Below, piece after piece: positions 1 through 5,099 of a stretch of DNA of 8,559 nt (within the stretch, counting starts at the first letter, position 1; every line of letters begins with the position of its first letter). The notes under the pieces are model-generated. The model did no database searches, was not told where the DNA came from, and saw only the letters and a list, made by a program, of their open reading frames with translations. The position numbers were made by a program, and so were the translations under genes. The stretch covers positions 1-8,559 of the forward strand of contig CAZBZG010000207.1 of assembly GCA_964496245.1 (NCBI GenBank), written 5' to 3'. This DNA is from CAZBZG01 sp964496245 (GTDB taxonomy: Bacteria; Planctomycetota; SZUA-567).

Positions 1-398
1 TCGACGAAGGCCAGCAATCGCTCCACTTGGAGACGGCCGCCGCCGATCCGCTTCTGGTGAAGCCGGATCTCGTATGCGTCGGGATCGAACTCCTCGCGCA
101 CCACGATCCGCACGGACGGCAGCCGAAAGCCTGCCGCCTCCAGGAGACGTCTGCGGAACTCGCGCACCGCTTTGACCAGATGCGTCCCTTCCCCCTGCCC
201 CAATGCAGCGAGGTCCGCGCCCAGTTCCACGAGCGGCCCGGGGTAGCGCGCGCACACCCGCACGGCAGCCGCGTCCCCCTCCCCCTCGGGAAACGTGATC
301 GACAGCTCGAGGGACAGGCCGGCCAGCGCGGGCAACGGCTTCTCCAACTCGATCCGCCCGTCGCGGTAGGTACCCCGGGTCTGCAGGGGATCGGCCAT
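1..398 (-). CDS. FHIPEP (FlhA cytosolic)-like domain protein, 3' end beyond window
   Basis: Start of a gene that runs off the left edge; 132 codons are visible. Residues about 52-132 resemble part of the cytosolic region of FlhA/FHIPEP export-gate proteins: a 'LVELGADLAAL' strand, a helix 'VREFRRRLLEAAGF', then 'LPSVRIV', 'DPDAYEIRL' and 'GGGRLQVERLLAF'. These correspond to the FlhA pattern of RRQ..E.G...P.IRI....L.PN.Y.I...G...A.G...P...LA. Unlike FlhA, no membrane segments precede it: the protein starts directly with 'TRGTYRDGRIELEKPLP', which looks like the short beta motif of DUF104-type proteins. The ATG lies 7 nt after the mtnA stop, so it is probably the last visible gene of the purE-mtnA transcript. 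No good Shine-Dalgarno is seen, so translational coupling to mtnA is likely. The role is unknown; secretion or flagellar function should not be assumed. Family assignment is by pattern memory only. Confidence 0.62.
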   Translation of the reverse strand, partial: MADPLQTRGTYRDGRIELEKPLPALAGLSLELSITFPEGEGDAAAVRVCARYPGPLVELGADLAALGQGEGTHLVKAVREFRRRLLEAAGFRLPSVRIVVREEFDPDAYEIRLHQKRIGGGRLQVERLLAFV

Positions 399-405
399 GG
401 CCAGG

Positions 406-1470
406 TCATCCCAGAAAGCGCTCGATGCGCGTGCGGCCGGGCTTCTCGATCCGTCCGCGCTCGGTGATGATGCCCGCGATCAGCTTGGCCGGCGTCACGT
501 CAAAGGCGGGGTTGTAGACCGGCACGTCCCGCGGCGCCGTCCAGCGGCCGAAGCCCTTGCGGATCTCGTCCCCGTCCCGTTCCTCGATGGGAATTCGGCT
601 CCCGTCGGGCAAGCTCAGGTCGAACGTGCTCGACGGCGCGGCCACGTAGAACGGGATCCCGTGGTACTGGGCCAGCACGGCCACCCCGTAGGTCCCGATC
701 TTGTTCGCCGTATCGCCGTTGGCCGCGATCCGGTCGGCCCCGACCACCACCAGATCGATCCGGCCCTCGCGCATCACCTGGGCCGCCATGTCGTCGCAGA
801 TGAGGGTGACGGGAATGCCGGCCCGCCGGAGCTCCCAGCTCGTGAGCCGCGATCCCTGGCAGAGCGGACGCGTCTCGTCCGCGAAGACGTGAATGTTCTT
901 GCCCTGCTCGAACGCCGCGAACATCACGGCCAGCGCCGTGCCGTAATCGGCGGTGGCCAGCCCGCCCGCGTTGCAGTGCGTCAGGATGCCAACCGGCTTC
1001 TTGCGTTTGCGTACCAGCCGGGCGCCGTGCCGACCGATGGCGCGGCAGCGCTCCTTGTCCTCTTCGAACATGGCGTGGGCCTCGGCCAGGAGGCGCTTTT
1101 GGATCTCGCGCACGGGACGGTCCGCGTGGGCCTCGGCGCAGGCCTCCATGCGTTCCAGGGCCCAGAACAGGTTCACGGCCGTGGGCCGCGAGGTCGCGAG
1201 GTATTGGCTGACCTTCTTCACCTGCTTGAGAAATCGGGCCGCGCTCTTGTTCCTGGACTTCTGCACCCCGAGCACCACGCCATAGGCGGCTGCGCAGCCG
1301 ATGGCGGGGGCCCCCCGGACCGAGAGGCGCTTGATGGCCTTCCACATCTGCGCGGGGGTCCGAATCGTGAGCACCCGGTAATCCTCGGGCAGCCGGGTCT
1401 GATCGATGAGCCGAACCGCGCCGTTGCGCCAGACGAGTGTCGGAACCGTAACCGAGCGGCGTGGCGCCAT
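406..1470 (-). CDS. mtnA: S-methyl-5-thioribose-1-phosphate isomerase MtnA
   Basis: A 354-aa cytosolic enzyme of the methionine salvage pathway. It isomerises 5-methylthioribose-1-phosphate (aldose) to 5-methylthioribulose-1-phosphate (ketose). Family motifs seen: RGAPAIG (52-58), SRPTAVNL (94-101), THCNAGGLAT (164-173) with the catalytic Cys at 166, GADRIAANGDTANKIGT (244-260) with the catalytic Asp at 246, and the C-terminal NPAFDVTPAKLI segment (320-331). Length is normal for MtnA (about 340-370). It resembles the fold of eIF2B alpha/beta/delta subunits, but the Cys/Asp pair and the NGDTANKIGT motif favour the isomerase. The ATG is preceded by GAGGGG with 6-nt spacing, which overlaps the end of purE; only 3 nt separate the purE stop from this start, so the two are co-transcribed and probably coupled. 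No other mtn gene is visible in the window. Confidence 0.96.
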   Translation of the reverse strand: MAPRRSVTVPTLVWRNGAVRLIDQTRLPEDYRVLTIRTPAQMWKAIKRLSVRGAPAIGCAAAYGVVLGVQKSRNKSAARFLKQVKKVSQYLATSRPTAVNLFWALERMEACAEAHADRPVREIQKRLLAEAHAMFEEDKERCRAIGRHGARLVRKRKKPVGILTHCNAGGLATADYGTALAVMFAAFEQGKNIHVFADETRPLCQGSRLTSWELRRAGIPVTLICDDMAAQVMREGRIDLVVVGADRIAANGDTANKIGTYGVAVLAQYHGIPFYVAAPSSTFDLSLPDGSRIPIEERDGDEIRKGFGRWTAPRDVPVYNPAFDVTPAKLIAGIITERGRIEKPGRTRIERFLG

Positions 1471-1473
1471 GGG

Positions 1474-1989
1474 CTACCCCTCGTTCAATCGCTTCTGGAG
1501 AGCGGCATCCTTCCGATCGACCCTGCGGGCCAGCCCGCTCTTGTACCTTCGGAGGCGCGTCGCCAGGCGCTTGTCCGAACGGGCCAGGATCTGCAGGGCA
1601 AAGAGCGCCGCGTTGGTGCCGCCCGAGGCCCCGACCGCCATGCTGGCCACCGGCACGCCCGAGGGCATCTGCACCGTGGAGAGCAGGCTGTCCAGCCCCG
1701 AGAGGGCCGTGCCGCCGATCGGCACGCCGATCACCGGCAGGATCGTATGCGCTGCAGCCACGCCCGCGAGATGGGCCGCACCACCGGCCGCCGCAATGAG
1801 AACCTTCACACCGCGCCGCTCAGCGCTCCTGGCGAAACGCGCCACCGCCTCAGGCGAACGATGCGCGCTCATGACGCGGACCTCGCAGCCCACCGAAAAC
1901 TCTTCGAAAACCTGCACGGCCCCCTCCAGCTTCGGAAAGTCCGAGTCGCTCCCCATGATCAGGGCGACGCGCGGCTTCGGTTTGGGCAT
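1474..1989 (-). CDS. purE: N5-carboxyaminoimidazole ribonucleotide mutase PurE (class I)
   Basis: A 171-aa enzyme of de novo purine synthesis, cytosolic, normally octameric. Class I PurE moves the carboxylate of N5-CAIR (made by PurK) to give CAIR. Seen in sequence: the phosphate-binding loop GSDSDFP (13-19), SAHRSPE (41-47) with the conserved active-site His at 43, AGGAAHLAG (68-76), VIGVPIGG (86-93) and GLDSLLSTVQMPSGVPVA (98-115), followed by NAALFALQIL. The LSTVQMP type of segment fits the class I mutase rather than the class II AIR carboxylase of animals; that class call is from known family patterns. A very strong Shine-Dalgarno, AGAGGAGGAGG (1997-2007), sits 7 nt upstream of the ATG. 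purK is not in the window; the gene before it is of unknown function and the gene after it is mtnA. Confidence 0.96.
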   Translation of the reverse strand: MPKPKPRVALIMGSDSDFPKLEGAVQVFEEFSVGCEVRVMSAHRSPEAVARFARSAERRGVKVLIAAAGGAAHLAGVAAAHTILPVIGVPIGGTALSGLDSLLSTVQMPSGVPVASMAVGASGGTNAALFALQILARSDKRLATRLRRYKSGLARRVDRKDAALQKRLNEG

Positions 1990-2010
1990 GGGCAGACCTC
2001 CTCCTCTGGT

Positions 2011-2523
2011 TCACGACTCCGCCGGATCGATCTGGCACTCGAAAATCTCGTTCAGGTTCTCCTGCGCCTGCGCGAGCTGTTCGTCTGTCACCGGCGGGCA
2101 AAAGACCCGCACGGTCTGCTCGGCCCGCCGGTCGTAGAGCACGAGATGGTCCCCCTCCGGCCCCTTCTCGATCTCGTCCAAGCGCAGAACCCGCTTGCGG
2201 GTGAGGATCAGGGACACAAGGTACCGGAAGACCTGGCGGTGAGGCTCCTGGGGATCCTCGAGGCTCGCAAAGAAGCTGTAGAAGGCCTCCACGTCGATGA
2301 CGAGCCGCCTGCGCGGCTCGCCCGCATCTGGCACGCGCGTGCGCCAGTAGCCGAAGAAGCGGCCCTTGTCGACGTCCGGCCACGCCTCACCCGCGTAGTC
2401 CTCACGGACAAAGCCCTCCCCGTCTTCCACGAGGGCGGAATAATGGACCTCTCCTTCTTCCAGGACGCGCCCCGTATGGGCGCAGACGCGCGAACTCTTG
2501 GCCACCTGCCATTCGACCACCAT
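2011..2523 (-). CDS. conserved-looking hypothetical protein, 170 aa
   Basis: I do not recognise a named family, though the pattern (WQVAKSSRVCAHTGR..L, then HYSAL, FVREDY, FFGYWRTRVP, then a helical VFRYLVSLILTRKRVL segment) matches my memory of a conserved planctomycete protein. Soluble, no signal peptide or membrane segment. An N-terminal 'C-A-H-T-G' (14-18) is followed by beta-like segments to about residue 65, a predicted helix 'DVEAFYSFFASLED' (77-90), and a second helix about 97-114 rich in Leu and Arg. The C-terminal half ends with an acidic helix (147-165). The frame extends 9 codons further upstream to a GTG at 2550, but the ATG at 2523 has AAGGAG 4 nt upstream, so I chose it. It lies 45 nt after the Cys-rich gene and 21 nt before purE, as the second gene of the operon. 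Function unknown; a link to transcript or protein handling cannot be claimed. Confidence 0.85.
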   Translation of the reverse strand: MVVEWQVAKSSRVCAHTGRVLEEGEVHYSALVEDGEGFVREDYAGEAWPDVDKGRFFGYWRTRVPDAGEPRRRLVIDVEAFYSFFASLEDPQEPHRQVFRYLVSLILTRKRVLRLDEIEKGPEGDHLVLYDRRAEQTVRVFCPPVTDEQLAQAQENLNEIFECQIDPAES

Positions 2524-2527
2524 GGAT

Positions 2528-2533
2528 CTCCTT
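2528..2533 (-). promoter_or_regulatory. ribosome binding site deciding the start at 2523
   Basis: AAGGAG on the minus strand, 4 nt before the ATG. The alternative GTG 27 nt upstream has no comparable purine-rich stretch, so the shorter reading is preferred. Confidence 0.75.
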
Positions 2534-2568
2534 GCGCTCCGTGGCGTCACGCCAACGGTCCGGCCGGG

Positions 2569-2763
2569 CTAGCGCGCGCGGAAGAAACGATGATCCGTAC
2601 CGCCGCGGCCGCACTTGATTTCCAGCTGGCGCATGCAACGGGGGCACCAGCCCACGTAGGCGGTTCCGGCCTTGTTCTTATAGATTCGGGCATAGACGCC
2701 GCAGCATTCGAAGTAGATGCCCAGGTACGGCCGTCCCTGTTCATCCCGCCGTTCTTCACGCAC
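2569..2763 (-). CDS. small Cys-rich (zinc-ribbon-like) protein, 64 aa
   Basis: A short cytosolic protein with five cysteines: C20-C21, the pair C40-P-R-C43 in 'GWCPRCMRQLE', and C51. A CC...CxxC arrangement with 18 residues between the pairs suggests a small zinc ribbon or treble-clef-like knuckle. The core 'RPYLGIYFECCGVYARIY' and the ending 'GGTDHRFFRAR' look strongly conserved and recall an uncharacterised planctomycete protein; that link is from memory, not a search. The start is GTG; no in-frame ATG exists before the conserved core, and GGAGG lies 9 nt upstream. It is the first gene after the promoter at 2799-2827, with a predicted 5' leader of about 29 nt. It precedes a second unknown gene and then purE and mtnA. 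The function is unknown; metal binding is an inference from the cysteines. Confidence 0.78.
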   Translation of the reverse strand: MREERRDEQGRPYLGIYFECCGVYARIYKNKAGTAYVGWCPRCMRQLEIKCGRGGTDHRFFRAR

Positions 2764-2798
2764 GGCTCTTCGCCTCCACGATGCGGCCGGACGGACCC

Positions 2799-2827
2799 AT
2801 GCTATGGGGGCCGGGGGGGCGTGTCAA
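2799..2827 (-). promoter_or_regulatory. sigma70-like promoter of the five-gene purE-mtnA operon
   Basis: -35 TTGACA (2822-2827), 17-bp spacer, -10 TAGCAT (2799-2804). The -35 is a full match and the -10 matches 4 of 6. The predicted transcription start is about 2792, giving a leader of about 29 nt before the GTG at 2763. The spacer is almost all C/G (C7, GG, C5). A second full TTGACA lies 11 bp further upstream (2833-2838) but is too far from this -10 to pair with it. Confidence 0.75.
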
Positions 2828-2880
2828 GCGGTTGTCAACCTCGATCGGATACCGCGCAGGCGGCAAGGTCAAGGAGCGCC

Positions 2881-3882
2881 TCAGAATCCGCGCTTGCGGA
2901 GGTCCTTTGCGGCAGCGGCCGCCTTCGAACGGATGGACGCGCTCGGGGATTGCTCGGCCGCGAGTTCGTACCATTCGCGCGCCGTGGTCTTCTCGCCCAG
3001 GCGGTTGTCGTACAGAACGGCGATGCGCCATCGCACGTCGAAGGTCGAGCGCGGCCGCAGGCGGAGCACATCCTTGTAGTGATCGATGGCCTTGCGGTAC
3101 TCGCGGGAGTAGATGGATTCGCGGATCTGGCCCAGCTGGTAATGGCAAGCCTCGGCCTTGTCGCTCTGCGGCCAGCGCTCCAGGATCTCCTCGTACAGCC
3201 GCTGGGCTTCCTCGTAGCGTTTCTTCTTCACAAACGGATTCACCGACGTGCGCAGGGTCTCGGCCAGTTTGAACTTGTCGTCCGCATCCTGGATGCTCTT
3301 GCCCTCGAACGGCGGAGATGCCGTGGGCTGCTTCTGTTCCACGTGCGCCGCCGGCTCGGCGGGCGCGCGCCGGTCCGCACGGGGTTCGTCGGCCGCGGCC
3401 GCCTCCGCCTGGCTGTGGAGATTGCCGAACACGAAGGTGGTCTTCCCGGGCTGGACGTCCACCACCTTCTCCACCACGCGGTCTTTCAAGGTGAACGAGA
3501 CCGTGTATCGCCCGGTGGGCACATCCCGGAAGAGCAGGATGGGCTTCGTCTTCTCGTAGCCCTTGTTCCGAAACCGCACCACGCACGCGATCGGCGTGCT
3601 GCCCACCTTGAGGGTCCCCCCCTGGATGCCGACGGGACCGGCTTCGTCGTCCGCCTCTCCGCGCCGCGGGGCCGTGGATCTCTCGCCCTCCGGCGCAGGG
3701 CGATCAAGCGTATCCGGACTGGCCGCTGCGGTCACGCGCGCCCCGCACCCCGGGCAGAATCGGGCTCGCGCGGGGAGTTCCTTTCCGCAGTCCGGACAGA
3801 AGGCGGCCAGCACGGCCGCCGGCAAGAGCAAGACGATCAGCACCAGAACCAGGGCGCGTCGGATCACAGGCCTCGCATGCAT
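2881..3882 (-). CDS. exported/membrane-anchored zinc-ribbon, PEGA-like, TPR protein
   Basis: A 333-aa protein of unknown function. Residues 7-27 form a hydrophobic stretch after positive charges (RPVIRRALVLVLIVLLLP), reading as a signal peptide or anchor. Directly after it comes a double-Cys zinc ribbon: C29-PD-C32 and C43-PG-C46. There is no convincing lipobox before C29 (LAAFC). Residues about 85-155 look like a PEGA-type carbohydrate/surface-layer-associated beta domain (GGTLKVGSTPIACVVRF ... VPTGRYTVSFTL ... VQPGKTTFVF). A charged Ala/Pro linker (about 160-190) leads to TPR-like helices (about 214-310; 'KRYEEAQRLYEEILERWP', 'REYRKAIDHYKDVLRLRP'). The frame opens further upstream to a GTG at 3996, but that overlaps the end of pfkA; the ATG at 3882 has GGAGGA 8 nt upstream and gives the signal sequence at the true N-terminus. 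It has its own promoter. Likely an envelope scaffold; this is inference. Confidence 0.85.
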   Translation of the reverse strand: MHARPVIRRALVLVLIVLLLPAAVLAAFCPDCGKELPARARFCPGCGARVTAAASPDTLDRPAPEGERSTAPRRGEADDEAGPVGIQGGTLKVGSTPIACVVRFRNKGYEKTKPILLFRDVPTGRYTVSFTLKDRVVEKVVDVQPGKTTFVFGNLHSQAEAAAADEPRADRRAPAEPAAHVEQKQPTASPPFEGKSIQDADDKFKLAETLRTSVNPFVKKKRYEEAQRLYEEILERWPQSDKAEACHYQLGQIRESIYSREYRKAIDHYKDVLRLRPRSTFDVRWRIAVLYDNRLGEKTTAREWYELAAEQSPSASIRSKAAAAAKDLRKRGF

Positions 3883-3890
3883 GGCGTGCT

Positions 3891-3896
3891 TCCTCC
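3891..3896 (-). promoter_or_regulatory. ribosome binding site deciding the start at 3882
   Basis: GGAGGA on the minus strand, 8 nt before the ATG at 3882. It supports the short reading in which the hydrophobic segment is N-terminal, over the GTG at 3996 inside the end of pfkA. Confidence 0.75.
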
Positions 3897-3938
3897 AGGT
3901 CCTCGCAACATCGAACTCAACGCCAGTCCCCGTGTTCA

Positions 3939-3966
3939 AGTGTACCCAGACCCCGGCCGGTGTCAA
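3939..3966 (-). promoter_or_regulatory. sigma70-like promoter of the zinc-ribbon/TPR gene
   Basis: -35 TTGACA (3961-3966), 16-bp spacer, -10 TACACT (3939-3944). It lies in the 110-bp gap between pfkA and the TPR gene. The predicted start near 3932 gives a leader of about 50 nt. No U-rich terminator hairpin for pfkA is seen in the gap, so read-through from pfkA is also possible. Confidence 0.65.
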
Positions 3967-3992
3967 CGCAGGGGGACCGCGATCCGCCGTCC

Positions 3993-4982
3993 TCACAAGC
4001 TCAGGATCCGCACCAGGTCCAACAGCTCTTGCGTCACCTTTTTTCCGCCGCTCCAGCTGGTGCGCAGCGCCCGGCTCTGCACGCGCCCCTGGAGAACCCC
4101 GACCATAATGTTGCTCCGTCCCTGCCGAAGCTGGCGAACCGCGGCCAGTCCCAGGCGACTCGCGAGCAGACGGTCCTCGGCCGACGGCGTTCCGCCCCGC
4201 TGCAGATGTCCGAGGATCGAGACGCGCACCGGAAGGTTGGCGTGCCGGCCCACCTTCTTGGCGATGGTGAGCGCCCCGCCCTCCTCATCGCCTTCGGCCA
4301 CGAGCACGATCGAACTCGTCTTGCCCCGCTTGCGACCCTCGATCAGGAGGCGCGCCAGGCCCTTGATATCCGTGGCCGTCTCGGGGATCAACACCTCCTC
4401 TGCACCGCCCGCGATGCCGACCTCCAGGGCGATGTAGCCGGCGTGCCGGCCCATGACCTCCACAAAGAAGATGCGTTCGTGGCTCGCGGCCGTGTCCCGG
4501 ATCTTGTCCACAGCGTCCAGGGCCACGTTCACGGCCGTGCTGTATCCGATCGTGAAATCGGTACCCGAAAGATCGTTGTCGATCGTGCCGGGCACGCCGA
4601 CCACGCAGAGATCCGATTCCTTGTGGAGCTTCTCGGCCCCGTGGAACGAACCGTCCCCCCCGATCACGATCAGGCCGGTGATGCCCTCGGCGGTCAGGTT
4701 GGCGATCGCGCGCTTCCGGCCGCGTTTGGTGCGAAAGGCCTTCGAACGCGAACTGCCGAAAATGGTCCCGCCCCGGTTCTCGATGCCGGACACGTCCCGG
4801 CTGCCCAGCGCGCGGATCTCGTTCTCGATCAGGCCCTGGTAGCCGTGGTAGATCCCGTAGGGCTCCATCTTGTAGTACAGAGCCGCGCGCACCACCGCGC
4901 GCACCGCCGGATTCATGCCGGAGCAATCGCCGCCCGAACAGAGGACGCCGATTCGCTTGGGTCGCTTCTTGCGTGCCGCCAC
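3993..4982 (-). CDS. pfkA: ATP-dependent 6-phosphofructokinase PfkA
   Basis: A 329-aa glycolytic enzyme that phosphorylates fructose-6-phosphate to fructose-1,6-bisphosphate in the cytosol. Motifs: SGGDCSGMN (16-24), the nucleotide-binding GGDGS (108-112), PGTIDND (131-137) with the catalytic Asp at 135, MGRHAGYIAL (177-186), IPET (199-202) and GHLQRGG (258-264). In this family, Gly in GGDGS and Gly in PGTIDND mark ATP use, whereas the PPi-dependent enzymes have GGDD and PKTIDND, so this is called ATP-dependent. The two arginines in 'AVRAVVRAA' match the positions that bind allosteric effectors in the E. coli enzyme. In place of the usual GGDAPGMN it has GGDCSGMN. The start is GTG: AAGGAG lies 6 nt upstream and no in-frame ATG is available. 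Length is normal. It is transcribed from its own promoter and ends 110 bp before the next gene's start. Confidence 0.95.
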   Translation of the reverse strand: MAARKKRPKRIGVLCSGGDCSGMNPAVRAVVRAALYYKMEPYGIYHGYQGLIENEIRALGSRDVSGIENRGGTIFGSSRSKAFRTKRGRKRAIANLTAEGITGLIVIGGDGSFHGAEKLHKESDLCVVGVPGTIDNDLSGTDFTIGYSTAVNVALDAVDKIRDTAASHERIFFVEVMGRHAGYIALEVGIAGGAEEVLIPETATDIKGLARLLIEGRKRGKTSSIVLVAEGDEEGGALTIAKKVGRHANLPVRVSILGHLQRGGTPSAEDRLLASRLGLAAVRQLRQGRSNIMVGVLQGRVQSRALRTSWSGGKKVTQELLDLVRILSL

Positions 4983-4988
4983 ATCGTT

Positions 4989-4994
4989 CTCCTT
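4989..4994 (-). promoter_or_regulatory. ribosome binding site deciding the GTG start of pfkA
   Basis: AAGGAG on the minus strand with 6-nt spacing to the GTG at 4982. An ATG overlapping by two bases is out of frame, so GTG is the best start. Confidence 0.75.
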
Positions 4995-5012
4995 CGTCCT
5001 CGGGCATCCGTC

Positions 5013-5025
5013 GGCCTGCAAGGCC
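5013..5025 (-). other. short hairpin in the pfkA leader
   Basis: GGCCT-tgc-AGGCC (minus strand), a 5-bp stem with a 3-nt loop, between the predicted transcription start (about 5032) and the pfkA Shine-Dalgarno. It is short and may be incidental. Confidence 0.35.
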
Positions 5026-5038
5026 CTTTCGCCCGGTC

Positions 5039-5067
5039 AGCATACCGGTACGGACCGGAAGGGTCAA
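5039..5067 (-). promoter_or_regulatory. sigma70-like promoter of pfkA with palindromic spacer
   Basis: -35 TTGACC (5062-5067), 17-bp spacer, -10 TATGCT (5039-5044). The predicted start is near 5032, about 50 nt before the GTG. The spacer holds the inverted repeat CCGGT-acgg-ACCGG (5045-5058), and the perfect 8-bp palindrome TACCGGTA (5043-5050) overlaps the -10, so a repressor site is possible here. Confidence 0.7.
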
Positions 5068-5099
5068 CGCCTTGCGGATGCGGATTCCGTTCGGCGCAG

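Noticed and set aside
2850..2861. Small CCGC/GCGG hairpin after the TPR gene as a terminator
   Set aside because: Only 4 bp of stem and no U tract; too weak to call.
2843..2870. Second minus-strand promoter TTGACC with a TATCCG-like -10
   Set aside because: Spacing of 15 bp and a poor -10; the TTGACA/TAGCAT pair just downstream is much better.
3883..3996. N-terminal extension of the TPR protein to a GTG at 3996
   Set aside because: It overlaps the end of pfkA, runs across the promoter at 3939-3966 and would bury the signal segment; the ATG at 3882 has a strong ribosome site.
397..4437. A very long open frame (1346 codons) on the plus strand
   Set aside because: It lies antisense to mtnA, purE, the two unknown genes, the TPR gene and pfkA, all with clear family motifs or ribosome sites. 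Long antisense frames are expected in GC-rich DNA, and its translation is low-complexity Arg/Ala/Pro-rich.
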